Part shown: positions 16,101 to 24,423 of the stretch, in pieces | Layout: each line of letters starts with the position of its first letter | Position numbering within the stretch: the stretch's first letter is position 1 | NCBI GenBank assembly: GCA_964612505.1 | Contig: CAZTEX010000008.1 | Coordinates: 1-64,000, forward strand | Direction: 5' to 3' | Length of the DNA stretch: 64,000 nt | DNA from: JAAZZY01 sp964612505 | GTDB taxonomy: Bacteria > Chlamydiota > Chlamydiia > Chlamydiales > JAAZZY01 | The notes under the pieces: model-generated | Seen by the model: only the letters and a program-made list of their open reading frames with translations | Database searches by the model: none | Told to the model about the DNA's origin: nothing | Translations under genes and position numbers: made by a program

Positions 16101-18334
16101 TTTTAGATCAGAAAAATAACCATATTGGCAGTGTTGATTTAACCAATGTCTACTTTTCATTAAATGAATCTTTTCAATTAGATTATTTGAATGTCAATTT
16201 TTTAAGTAATTTGAAATCGATACAAAATGATGTTGTTTTAATTCAAAATATGATGCCTCAGCTTTCCACAACTTCTGTTGCGGCTTTCCATGCTATGGCG
16301 CTGGAAGGGGATGTCTCAGGGCAGTGGGTTTATGATTTAAAACAAAAACGTCACCAATTCTTTATATGGGGAGACCAGGTTAAAATGAATCATTCTCCCA
16401 GTGGCTTTTTTCAGCTAAAAGGATATCAAGAAAAAAATAGCATCTTTATCGAAAACTTTACCTATCATGATTTAAAAGGGGAGGTTTCAATTGAAGAAAA
16501 ACCTTTTTGTTACTTTGTCAGAGGGTTGAAGTTAAAAGCAAATCAAGATCTAGATATCAGTATGTCGGGAATATACTGCAAAATCTTTAATAGTTTTCAG
16601 GCAGATATCCATCGTATTTTTTGTAATCTGGGCAACATGAAGCAACTGAGCTTATTCGCAGCGCTTCCTTACTTTTCGAGTAGTCAAGGGACGGTAGATC
16701 TAAAAGGAAAATTAGACGGCGGCTACTTTAAAGGAGATTTTAATTATGGATTGGATTTTAAAGGGGAAACAACCTCTTTAGTCGTTGAACCTTTCCTTTT
16801 TAAAGATGATAAAGTGGAAGGGAGAATTGAAGGGAATTCAAATATTTTTAAAATAGCTCATATTAAAAGTAGTTTCCTCTCTTTATATAACAAGCCTTTA
16901 GAAATGGCCGTTTTAGCTAAGAATATAGAATTCAAAAAAGATAAGCCTATGAAGATTGAGAATATGGGGTTTTCCTTCCCTGTTTGTCAGCTTCCCTCTT
17001 TACAGGCCATTCTCAAAGAGCATTGGCAGCAAGAATTACCTGAGATTGCTTCTGAGCTCAAAAAAGATGGTTTTTTAGAAGGTCATTTACATTTTGATTC
17101 TGCCGATCCCAATTACTATTTTAATTTGCAGCTGAACGCTGGCAAATATCATTTATTTAATAAAGATTATGATCTAGATGATTGCAAACTAGATTATGGA
17201 CCTTCTGGATTACAGGTTAAAGTTCAGACAAGCTTTGAAGAAAAGGACTATTGGATCATCTACAACAAGCAGAGCTTTAAGAAAAATGCCTTTCAGTTGT
17301 TTATTTGGGATCAAAAACCTGAAATGGACCTAAGTAAAGGATTAAAAATTGAATGCCAAGAAGAAGCTGAAGGCTTTTTAATAAAAAATATGTCAGGATC
17401 TGTTTCTGGCTTGCGATTTGATTTTGTCCATCGTCCAGAGAAAGATAGAGCTGGTTTTAATGTATTAATGGGGCAGCTTCAAATTAATGGGGAACAGTTA
17501 ATCCCTTCTTTATCAAAAAAGATTCAAGAAAAACTTGGCAAGCTTAAGCTTGGCAAAGGATATTTTTTAACGGGACAACTCACTCTGTTTAAAAATGATC
17601 TTAAAGATTTTATTTTTGAAGGGCTATTTGGTGGGCAAAATTGTGAACTTTTTGGCTTTGAATTTAAAAGCTTATCTTCGACGATTCGCTATGCAAAAGA
17701 TCAACTTGAAATTAGAGATTTTAAACTCAGCGATCTTTCTGGAGAGCTCTCTGCAGATATTATCAAATTTGATAAGAAGCAGTTTGTGATTCCCAAAATA
17801 AAGTTGATCGACTTCAAACCTTCCCTTCTGCATAGCTATCAGCAAGGTCCACTCAAGCACAAACCTCTCATCATTGATAGGGTAGAGGTTTCTAACCTAA
17901 AAGGCAATTTAGAGGATTTAAATACGATTCGCGGCGATGGTTTTTTAACCTTTCAGAAATCGCCTAAGAAACAAACCAGTTTGCTAGATCTTCCTGTTCA
18001 TCTAATCAGTAAATTAGGCTTAGATTTAACCATGTTAAATCCAGTAGAAGGCAAGATCATGTTTATGGTTAAAGATCAAAAAGTGATCATCACTAAGCTC
18101 ATTGATGTTTATAGTCATGATCGTCATTGCCATTTTACGCTAGCAAAACCCCCAGAACTTTCGTATCTTAATTTTGATGGAAGTTTAAATATTAAAATAA
18201 AGATGAAACAATATGTTTTATTAAAATTTACCGAGCCCTTTATTATTTCTGTGCAAGGTTCATACACAACACCTCGCTATTCATTTATGCGTAAAAAAGT
18301 GGTCGTGGATGTTTTTGAAAACTCTTCTTTATAA
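13166..18334 (+). CDS. Giant AsmA/TamB/YhdP-like envelope protein
   Basis: 1722 residues with one N-terminal membrane segment (LQLLFFVLVIMTSAFIW) and no other. The remainder consists of alternating beta-rich stretches (for example GKLHLDLSQKDLL, ADIIKFDKKQFVIPKIKLID) typical of AsmA-like bridge proteins that form hydrophobic grooves carrying phospholipid to the outer membrane. The C-terminal part, with FDGSLNIKIKMKQYV and a closing PRYSFMRKKV, fits that family. It is anchored in the inner membrane and periplasmic by inference. The ComF-like gene overlaps its end by 26 bp. Confidence 0.65.
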   Translation: MNKRLQLLFFVLVIMTSAFIWRKPITSHAIKFGFKYFSEKALGEKVSFHDFQHKKNQLILFEPKLGLKSKVLQKGGIYLEAELMTVHYQIDWWKRSLKFDFDLLNPKIQVVKTADFKPSLTNLFKASKTGLQIETSFKVQQGQLKLTDRTVITQELSQHFLFEAESRNIQSDHVVASLSLSQDQSACIGLISLKSGSIHYSFDLKEVKAAELQDMINFWASNLAKEERSLNCLKGVINGIIEVSTSEEFMPVLQTQLEITDLALDDRKTLLAVHVPKADIHLLTNKMVKDKKDYSFKDLLEVWTDASQGAVQIPLGAKVSYQKNQLEILKSLDMKGQITFHPKEPIKLHLEGNVSTGNRHSLLTIDGSGHFNVLKADVEVRMKNHFKDEARIRCMIDPSQEREHKLYVQLSHVSEDEADFIGQLLLPFYPQVKDFEIQKGHLDAHLIFNLKDLKPQSMTIEDFQILGGYLNHCSWVEHIHNMRASGKLHLDLSQKDLLKTLQGELQFQVEEMKAFNYPFEKVDGSFQILNGEIVQAQALTIFSGLKSQIDWLKIREIDPLQIRMQGLGKNFLAFSPSMINKSYSPWFGHESIGCEIAGVIDRGSLNLKGKCSVGNYRSLFFGFNIHKRKVNQDANEQFRRFWQNFVIPIKTVPALSYFERKFNLHLTTKYTVQNGWFHIEEVPVEKFVSPIVFNDTSLTLQGTANIRGEFDQQGLSLSYDQFDLNLDHPTFTIFFKESERKKEGHHYFNFSTGSHFGNVYLENGHFLLKGNEMHFERLSGNVEITPDYIYVPKLFSEIGNLQLSSNFKLRFSQQGDLDLQLKLDKFESHLSNLTSLFSSMGYTYLNQSPLTGYLKIASEQAFFELSRRGEEVKTRVALGGDMVDGTIPFLAGQPLTDIKCKFNFDSQDPFFELKEFEGQWRSHRKQDYHLSSNYLKMNLFNDDPCYFDIKVTNAYKDCARLMGKMYLNVSQKKPILKIILDQKNNHIGSVDLTNVYFSLNESFQLDYLNVNFLSNLKSIQNDVVLIQNMMPQLSTTSVAAFHAMALEGDVSGQWVYDLKQKRHQFFIWGDQVKMNHSPSGFFQLKGYQEKNSIFIENFTYHDLKGEVSIEEKPFCYFVRGLKLKANQDLDISMSGIYCKIFNSFQADIHRIFCNLGNMKQLSLFAALPYFSSSQGTVDLKGKLDGGYFKGDFNYGLDFKGETTSLVVEPFLFKDDKVEGRIEGNSNIFKIAHIKSSFLSLYNKPLEMAVLAKNIEFKKDKPMKIENMGFSFPVCQLPSLQAILKEHWQQELPEIASELKKDGFLEGHLHFDSADPNYYFNLQLNAGKYHLFNKDYDLDDCKLDYGPSGLQVKVQTSFEEKDYWIIYNKQSFKKNAFQLFIWDQKPEMDLSKGLKIECQEEAEGFLIKNMSGSVSGLRFDFVHRPEKDRAGFNVLMGQLQINGEQLIPSLSKKIQEKLGKLKLGKGYFLTGQLTLFKNDLKDFIFEGLFGGQNCELFGFEFKSLSSTIRYAKDQLEIRDFKLSDLSGELSADIIKFDKKQFVIPKIKLIDFKPSLLHSYQQGPLKHKPLIIDRVEVSNLKGNLEDLNTIRGDGFLTFQKSPKKQTSLLDLPVHLISKLGLDLTMLNPVEGKIMFMVKDQKVIITKLIDVYSHDRHCHFTLAKPPELSYLNFDGSLNIKIKMKQYVLLKFTEPFIISVQGSYTTPRYSFMRKKVVVDVFENSSL

Positions 18335-18794
18335 ACCTCTCTGTGAAATTTGCTCAAGCCCGTTAAAGAGGCAGAAAGTTTTTTGTGACTATTGCCAAGC
18401 AGATTGCTATTATCGATTAGCTCACTATGATGATTTTTGCTTATTTGACCAAAAGCAGATCTTTTTTTTTATTAACAAAAACATCTACCTAAAAAAACTT
18501 TTTCAATTGGCATCTAATCCTCGTCAAATTTTTTTACTGGAAAACATTGCCAATTTAATAGCGTTAACTCTGAGCGCTCCCCATTTTCTTTATCCAGAGG
18601 GGATCCTTTTTAATCCTATTTTTAAGCAGGACAAGCTAAATAGGCTCTTTTTTAGCGAGTTAAAAAAGTCTTTAGGATTAAATCTTTATAACAAACAAGA
18701 TCTTGTAAGCCTGACTAATAAAAGGTCTCTTTGGCTAGTTAATTCACTGCAGGGGGAAGAGATTCTCGGCTTGAACCACCATATAAACAAATAG
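18309..18794 (+). CDS. ComF-like protein, apparently degenerate
   Basis: The first ~30 residues hold a four-cysteine cluster (CEIC ... CDYC) like the zinc finger of ComF/GntX proteins. The rest aligns in outline with a ComF phosphoribosyltransferase domain, but I cannot find the PRPP-binding acidic motif; RSLWLVNSLQGEEI stands where LVDDVLTTG is expected. 161 aa is short for the family. It starts inside the AsmA-like gene and its end overlaps a minus-strand gene by 56 bp, so the C-terminus may be altered. Confidence 0.5.
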   Translation: MFLKTLLYKPLCEICSSPLKRQKVFCDYCQADCYYRLAHYDDFCLFDQKQIFFFINKNIYLKKLFQLASNPRQIFLLENIANLIALTLSAPHFLYPEGILFNPIFKQDKLNRLFFSELKKSLGLNLYNKQDLVSLTNKRSLWLVNSLQGEEILGLNHHINK

Positions 18795-19191
18795 CCGTAG
18801 TGCTTAGGTAGCTGATGAGGTGTTCGGAAAGAGAACTATTGAATCTATCATGCGCTATTTCATGGAAAAAGGGTAATACTAGGATTGGCAAGATTCCTTT
18901 AAAGGAAAAAGTGTCTGGTAAAGCTTTGGTGACTGCAATGGCAGCAGTTACACTTGTAACACTAATGTGAACTGCTTTTAAAGCTAGATTACCTATCTCA
19001 TAGATTGGGTTATCATTTTGCTCTTCCGTAAATAACAGTTTACTCAATCCAATAGTAGCTGCTGTTGCGCTGTATATGCAATTCAAACTTCGGGGCAGAG
19101 CTATTGTTAAAAGAGTAGATGCGCTCGCTGTTAAGAATCTTTGAGGGAGGCTTAAATCAGAGTTCAATATTTCAAATAGGGGGGGGAGCAA
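18739..19191 (-). CDS. Small hydrophobic protein, unknown
   Basis: 150 residues with several hydrophobic stretches (FLTASASTLLTIAL, AVHISVTSVTAAIAVTKAL, ILPILVLPFFHEIAH), probably two to four membrane helices. HEIAH resembles an HExxH zinc motif but the context does not identify a protease. The frame opens only just upstream and the start is TTG (19191). It is unrecognised and overlaps the ComF-like gene tail to tail, so its reality is moderately uncertain. Confidence 0.5.
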   Translation of the reverse strand: MLPPLFEILNSDLSLPQRFLTASASTLLTIALPRSLNCIYSATAATIGLSKLLFTEEQNDNPIYEIGNLALKAVHISVTSVTAAIAVTKALPDTFSFKGILPILVLPFFHEIAHDRFNSSLSEHLISYLSTTAICLYGGSSRESLPPAVN

Positions 19192-19313
19192 TGGCTAAAG
19201 CGGTTCTTATTACAGAGAGTGCTGAGGGAGCAGAGTTCATGTTTTTAGATCCTATGAATTAAAAAAGTAAGAAATTATGGGAAAACCAAAATATAAAGAA
19301 AGAAAAAAAGAAA

Positions 19314-20378
19314 TCAGATCCATTTTTTCTTTTTAAAGAAAATAAGCATAAAGACAATCACTGTGCCCATAATAGCTAAAGCCACAGGATAGCCCCAGGC
19401 CCAATTAAGCTCTGGCATATTTTTAAAATTCATTCCCCAAATGCCTGTTAAAAAGGTGAGCGGAGCAAAAATCGTTGCAGCAATAGCTAGTAGTTTCATC
19501 ACTTGGTTTGTTTTGTGGCCAATGTTGCTTAGATAAAGATCCAAAATACCCGAAATCATGTCGCGAAAGGTTTCAATAGTATCGACCACTTGGATGGTGT
19601 GGTCATATAAATCTCGTAAATAGAAATGAATATTTGGAGAAATTTGCTCAAAATCACCTCGATGTAGCTTGGATATCACTTCACGCAGAGGCCAAATGCT
19701 TTTGCGCATGATAATGGTTTCTCGTTTTAAAAGGTGAATATCTCTTAAAACTTGGGCATCTGAAGTCGTGATCAACTGTTCTTCTAGATCGTCGACCGTT
19801 TCAGCAATTTTCTCTAAAACTTCAAAATAGTTATCCACCACAACGTCAATTAGGGTGTACATCAAATAATCAGGACTAATATTGTGGAGCCTATTTTTTC
19901 GACTTCGAATTCGCTCTTTGATATAACCGCTTAAATAGTGTTCCCTTTCTTGAAATGAGATGACATAGGTGGGGCCGACAATTAAGCTAATTTGTTCATT
20001 TTCGATCATCACTCGCTCGGGGTCGTAATACAATGAGCGTAAAACAAGATAGAGGAGATTATCATAGGGTTCTACTTTGGGGCGCTGCTCGGTGCATAAG
20101 TCTTCGATCAAAAGAGGGTGGATTTTTAAGTATTCCTGCATTTTTTTTAAAAACTCTTGAGAGGGGTGGCCATCGACGTTGACCCATGTTAACTCATTGC
20201 TTTTTAAGCGCGAAGCGCAGTCATCAAAGCTCTTAACCTCTTCTTCTAAAAAGTGATCGACCCCATAAGTCACGAGTGTGATTTTATGGGCTTCTTTTTT
20301 TTCTTCCTCGGAGTGAGTATCTGCTTGTGGAATGGCAGAAGTATCTAATAGCTTCTTTTTAAAGAAGATACGAGTCAT
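19314..20378 (-). CDS. corA: CorA-family Mg2+/divalent cation channel
   Basis: Pentameric inner-membrane magnesium channel. The C-terminal pore signature is present as GIWGMNFKNMPE (GMN plus loop), flanked by two membrane helices (LAIAATIFAPLTFLTGI and GYPVALAIMGTVIVFMLIFF) and a Lys-rich tail. The long N-terminal cytoplasmic domain (~290 aa) is helical. 354 aa is normal. It is monocistronic on the minus strand between dnaA and an unknown gene. Confidence 0.95.
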   Translation of the reverse strand: MTRIFFKKKLLDTSAIPQADTHSEEEKKEAHKITLVTYGVDHFLEEEVKSFDDCASRLKSNELTWVNVDGHPSQEFLKKMQEYLKIHPLLIEDLCTEQRPKVEPYDNLLYLVLRSLYYDPERVMIENEQISLIVGPTYVISFQEREHYLSGYIKERIRSRKNRLHNISPDYLMYTLIDVVVDNYFEVLEKIAETVDDLEEQLITTSDAQVLRDIHLLKRETIIMRKSIWPLREVISKLHRGDFEQISPNIHFYLRDLYDHTIQVVDTIETFRDMISGILDLYLSNIGHKTNQVMKLLAIAATIFAPLTFLTGIWGMNFKNMPELNWAWGYPVALAIMGTVIVFMLIFFKKKKWI

Positions 20379-20467
20379 GATAGAACCTCAATCCTTACCC
20401 CGTTCTTAGGGATAAGAGAGGAACTTTTAAATGTCAATCAGCATTTAACTTTCTGATTTCTTGAAAG

Positions 20468-21814
20468 TTATAGATGACCCTGTAAAGAACGTTCTGCAAG
20501 CTTCATTTTTTGAGCAAGCGCAGCATCCATCTTCAATTTTTTCTCGATGTTTTTATAAGCATGTAAAATGGTGGAATGAGTTTTTCCAAAGGCAGCTCCG
20601 ATGGTCGATAATGAATCTTGAACATGCTCTTTGGCAAGATACATGGCTATTTGGCGAGGTATGACAATATTTTGTGTGCGACTGCTGTTTTTAAGATCGC
20701 TGACTTTAACATCAAAGATTTGAGCGACTGTTTTGAGGATGGAATCAATAGAGACATGTTGATCAGTACTGTGATGAAGTAGTTCTCCGAGGACTTCGAC
20801 GACGACCTCTTCAGAAAGGGGAATATCTAAAATTTGACAATAGGCGCTGAGTTTATTAACAGCCCCTTCCAATTGACGAATATTTTGTGATACTCGCTCT
20901 GCGATATAGAAGGCAATATTTTGTGGGATGGTAAAGTTGCGTTGCTCTGCTTTATGTTGAATAATGGCAACACGTGTTTCAAGATCAGGAGAGGCAAGTT
21001 GAGCTACCAAACCCCATTCCATGCGAGCAACCATCCGCTCAGAAAGTTTTAAATGGCTAGGTGGTTTATCACTTGTAATCACAATCTGTTTATTTTGGTT
21101 AATTAAGGCTTCAAACATATTACAAAATTCATCTTCAAAATTGAGGCGATTTTGTAGAAATTGAATATCATCGACTAGTAAAACATCTAAATCTCGATAA
21201 AATCGCTTCATTGAAGCCACTGATTTATTGCGTAAGCTATCTACTAAATCGTTGATAAACGCTTCTGTTGTTATACATTGGACTTTTAGATTTTTATGAC
21301 TGCTTTGGATAGCATGGCCCACAGCATGGAGAAGATGTGTTTTTCCAAGGCCTACTTTTCCGTGAATAAATAAGGGATTATAAGTACGTGAGGGGCGATG
21401 GGCGATTCCAATAGCAGCAGATTTAACAAATTGATTGGAAGGTCCTTCGATAAAGTTTTCAAATTGATAGTGGCGATTTAGTTTAATATTCAATTGAGGC
21501 TTTGCGAGAAGTTCATCAGGAGTTTCATCAAGGATAACTTTGGAGGTCTCTTTTTTAGGAGTTGAGATCACAAATTTAATGGGTAGTTCTTCACCTTTTT
21601 TGACGGGGAAAAAAGCAGCTAAATCTTTGTAATAGTTTTCAATTAGATATTCTTTAACAAAGACATTGGGAATTTCTAAGGTTAAGCCATCTTCAGATTC
21701 ATGAAGGACTTTAATGGGGGCAAGCCAGTTTGCAAATGCTGTGGCAGAGCATTTTTCTTCAACATAGCCTAAAAATTGAGACCATATTTTTGAATCGTCT
21801 TCGCAAAAGAGCAT
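20468..21814 (-). CDS. dnaA: Chromosomal replication initiator DnaA
   Basis: Four-domain initiator: N-terminal domain I, a short linker, AAA+ domain with Walker A GKVGLGKTHLLHAVG and Walker B VLLVDDIQFL, and a C-terminal DNA-binding domain ending in the DnaA signature (AAFGKTHSTILHAYKNI). 448 aa is typical. Chlamydiae usually carry two dnaA paralogues; gene order (next to the TPR gene and the rsmH cluster) suggests this is the second one. I see no dnaN next door and no clear oriC cluster. Confidence 0.96.
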   Translation of the reverse strand: MLFCEDDSKIWSQFLGYVEEKCSATAFANWLAPIKVLHESEDGLTLEIPNVFVKEYLIENYYKDLAAFFPVKKGEELPIKFVISTPKKETSKVILDETPDELLAKPQLNIKLNRHYQFENFIEGPSNQFVKSAAIGIAHRPSRTYNPLFIHGKVGLGKTHLLHAVGHAIQSSHKNLKVQCITTEAFINDLVDSLRNKSVASMKRFYRDLDVLLVDDIQFLQNRLNFEDEFCNMFEALINQNKQIVITSDKPPSHLKLSERMVARMEWGLVAQLASPDLETRVAIIQHKAEQRNFTIPQNIAFYIAERVSQNIRQLEGAVNKLSAYCQILDIPLSEEVVVEVLGELLHHSTDQHVSIDSILKTVAQIFDVKVSDLKNSSRTQNIVIPRQIAMYLAKEHVQDSLSTIGAAFGKTHSTILHAYKNIEKKLKMDAALAQKMKLAERSLQGHL

Positions 21815-22268
21815 AAGTATTATTCCTTCATTCCCTATTTAATAACTTTGTTTGGTGTGGCTAGGTCTAAAAGTTATCAACAACCTTTCCACAATAACTA
21901 TAAAAGCATAAAATGTGCGCGGAATGTAGCATGACACTTTCTTCGTCGCAACTTTTTTTTGGTAAAGTTGGTGATGCGTTTGATAAGCCTTTGAAAATCA
22001 TCGGATCTTTTGGAAAAAAAATATTTTTGGAAAATGGAAGGCTGCAAAATAAAAATGTAAGATCCTCAAATCAAAAGAGCTAGAAGAATTCGTTGTTTTT
22101 TTTGATTTGTAATCGATTGTTTTAGAAGCGATTAAGTGCAGAAAGTTTGAACTCTTTGGCTTTTTATTTTTGAGGTTGTTTGAAAAAATAAAGGTTTTGC
22201 ACAAAAAATAGTTTGCTCTATTGAACTTGTTTTTTTATAAGAAAACTTCAATAGCCAAGGTAAAGTTT
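21815..22268. other. Intergenic region between dnaA and the 22269 gene
   Basis: About 450 bp without a convincing gene. It must hold the divergent promoters. TTATCAACA at 21874-21882 is one mismatch from the DnaA-box consensus TTATCCACA, and CTTTCCACA at 21885-21893 has two mismatches, 60-80 bp upstream of dnaA, which would allow autoregulation. A long run of T/A tracts follows. Too few boxes are seen to call an origin. Confidence 0.35.
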
Positions 22269-22748
22269 ATGAGTTCAATAGACAATAGTAGTAACCCGAG
22301 TTTAGATAACAACTATAATTTAGATCTTCATTCGCGTTATGCAGTTGCTACTGAGGCTCTAGAATCTTTCAATAATACCTATCATATTGGAAGTTCCACA
22401 GATACACGTGCGATCTCTGACCATGCGTTAGTTCTTGATTATGTTCCCAAGCCTAATGCCTTTGCTCAATTATTTAAGGTCGATTCAAAACGACGTTGGG
22501 CCTATTTTGAAGCTCCAGCTAACTTTGATAGCCAGCGCGTTTTCTTTTTTAGAATGGATTCAGTGGCAAAAGATGAAGCCGATGTTGCGCGAGTCTCAGC
22601 TATTGATGTTTCTCATAAAGATCCGCAAGAGCAACTGCAAAGATCAAAAGAAAAAGACGCTTTGAGTCAATTTTGCGAATTAAAAGTCGGCCTTCGCGAA
22701 GACTGTAACTATATTATGGGCTGCTTACTGCGTTATGTGAAGGGGTAA
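22269..22748 (+). CDS. Small protein of unknown function, upstream of TPR gene
   Basis: 159 residues from ATG 22269; the frame also has an in-frame TTG at 22221, but ATG follows an AAGG site and begins the Ser/Asn-rich segment SSIDNSSNPSLDNNYN. There is no membrane segment. The middle contains RRWAYFEAPANFDSQRVFFF and the end is charged and helical with three Cys. It stands 2 bp before the TPR gene, as a small gene does in Chlamydia, so the pair is probably one operon. Confidence 0.7.
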   Translation: MSSIDNSSNPSLDNNYNLDLHSRYAVATEALESFNNTYHIGSSTDTRAISDHALVLDYVPKPNAFAQLFKVDSKRRWAYFEAPANFDSQRVFFFRMDSVAKDEADVARVSAIDVSHKDPQEQLQRSKEKDALSQFCELKVGLREDCNYIMGCLLRYVKG

Positions 22749-22750
22749 AA

Positions 22751-23152
22751 ATGAGCGGATTAAATTGGAATGAAATTTTGGGTTGGGACGAAGAGCAAAT
22801 TGATGATATGCGCACAACAGCTTTTCTTTATCTTAGAGAAGGAAAATATGATATTGCAAAGCAATTTTGTGAAGCTTTGGCAATTTTAAGCCCCAATAAT
22901 CCTTATGATATTGCAACCTTGGGAGCCCTCTATTTGCAATTGAACAATCCCGTCAATGCTTTGACATATCTTGAAAAAGCTCAAGCCCTAGACCCTAAAA
23001 GTCAGACAGTACAAATTAATCGTATCAAAGCCCTTTTACAACTAGGTTACCGAGAAGAAGGTCTTCGCTTGTTAAAAACGTTTATTCCAAATTGCAAAGA
23101 TAAATATATATCGTCTGATGCACAGGCATTGCAGCTAGCTTATCGAATATAA
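22751..23152 (+). CDS. Small tetratricopeptide-repeat protein (LcrH/SycD-like)
   Basis: 133 residues forming about three TPR units: AFLYLREGKYDIAKQFCEAL, ATLGALYLQLNNPVNALTYL and QTVQINRIKALLQLG. Size and repeat arrangement resemble class II type III secretion chaperones, but that role is inference. It follows the small gene at 22269 by 2 bp and overlaps the end of the convergent aminotransferase gene by 13 bp. Confidence 0.75.
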   Translation: MSGLNWNEILGWDEEQIDDMRTTAFLYLREGKYDIAKQFCEALAILSPNNPYDIATLGALYLQLNNPVNALTYLEKAQALDPKSQTVQINRIKALLQLGYREEGLRLLKTFIPNCKDKYISSDAQALQLAYRI

Positions 23153-24276
23153 GCAGAATGCGCGCAAGCTTCAATTAAAGTATGGCAAATGAATTCGATT
23201 TGTTTTTCTGTCAGATGGGGAAATAAAGGAAAAGAAAGTTCCTCTAGGTAGTATTGTTCTGTATTTGGAAAATCTTTCACCTCAAAATGAAAATGTTTTT
23301 GAAAATAGGGGTGGCGATAGAGAGGGATGAAATGCACTTGAGTTCCGATCCCTTGCTTTTGTAATGTTAAGATCAATTGCTTTTTTGAAATCCCAAGCTT
23401 TTCAAAGTCGATGAGTAAAGGGAGCAAATTATGAGCTGAAAAAGCATCATATTTTGCATCAAAAAAACGGATAAACTCTTCATTTTGTAATTTCTTTCTA
23501 TACTCTAAAACAATCTGTCTTCTTTTTTCAATAAAGGGGAGAATTCTTTTCAATTGTGAAAGGCCAAGTGCTGCTTGAAAGTCGGTGAAGTTACAATTGG
23601 TTGTCATGTCGTGAACTTCATAATAATCTGGGTCAAAATGGGGCTGCCTGATAACGCCATTATTGCGATAGAGTTGAAGGCGCTGCCCATATTCAGGAGA
23701 ATTAGTGGTAACGAGCCCTCCTTCACCTGTTGTAATTGTTTTAGCAGGATGAAAGCTAAACACGGTCATATCCGAATATGGGCAAGAACCCACTTTTTGA
23801 CCATTTGGATAACATGAGCCAAAAGCTTGGCATCCATCTTCAATAATAACACAGTTCTCAAATGGCTTTTGAAGTGGGAGGGCAATTCCTGAAAAATGGA
23901 CAGGAATTAAAATGAGTCTCCCTTTTTTAGGTTTCTTTAAAAATTCAAAATGAGCGCACCCATTTTTTAAATCGATGTCTAATAATTGTAATTGAGAAGT
24001 TTGTTGTAAAGCTCCTGCAACGGTGCCTACAAACGTATTGGGTGAAGTGACAATCGTATCAGCAGAAGTTAAATTGGCAGCGTAAGCTGCTGCAGAAAGA
24101 GCATTTGTGCCGCTATTAAAGGCAAAGGCATATTTAGCGCCGCAAAATTCTGCACATTGTTGCTCAAACTCACTCACGAGAGGTCCTCGCGTGATCATAG
24201 ATGATTTTAAGCTGCTTAAAACAGCTTGAATATCCTCTGGGTGAAAGCTTTGTTGCGCATAGGGTATAAAATCCAT
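23140..24276 (-). CDS. DegT/DnrJ/EryC1/StrS aminotransferase, PseC-like
   Basis: PLP-dependent sugar aminotransferase. The N-terminus FIPYAQQSFHPEDIQAVL with TRGPLVSEFEQ is the family's start; the PLP lysine is in FSFHPAKTITTGEGG and the acidic cofactor residue in IIEDGCQAFG. Overall it resembles PseC, which aminates a UDP-4-keto sugar on the way to pseudaminic acid. ATG 24276 is preferred to TTG 24294 because the family begins at MDFIPY. No other gene of that pathway is near, and it interrupts the usual chlamydial gene order between the TPR gene and rsmH, so it looks inserted. Confidence 0.82.
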   Translation of the reverse strand: MDFIPYAQQSFHPEDIQAVLSSLKSSMITRGPLVSEFEQQCAEFCGAKYAFAFNSGTNALSAAAYAANLTSADTIVTSPNTFVGTVAGALQQTSQLQLLDIDLKNGCAHFEFLKKPKKGRLILIPVHFSGIALPLQKPFENCVIIEDGCQAFGSCYPNGQKVGSCPYSDMTVFSFHPAKTITTGEGGLVTTNSPEYGQRLQLYRNNGVIRQPHFDPDYYEVHDMTTNCNFTDFQAALGLSQLKRILPFIEKRRQIVLEYRKKLQNEEFIRFFDAKYDAFSAHNLLPLLIDFEKLGISKKQLILTLQKQGIGTQVHFIPLYRHPYFQKHFHFEVKDFPNTEQYYLEELSFPLFPHLTEKQIEFICHTLIEACAHSAYIR

Positions 24277-24423
24277 GCCTATCTTATATAGCAACTTAGA
24301 AGATATGAGCTCAATTTAAAATAATTTTTTTAGATCTAATAGTTTAAGATTTACCAATTTAATTCTTTATTATTATTAAAAAAAAGTGTATTCTGATCCG
24401 AAATTTTTTTTTGAGATCCTCTT

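Noticed and set aside
19191..19262. 24-codon plus-strand frame with GGGGGAG before its ATG
   Set aside because: Too short, no family, overlaps the start of the opposite-strand gene; may be the tail of a lost gene but cannot be supported.
21874..21893. Possible chromosomal origin near dnaA
   Set aside because: Only two imperfect DnaA boxes, no dnaN, no AT-rich 13-mers in array; not enough for an origin call.
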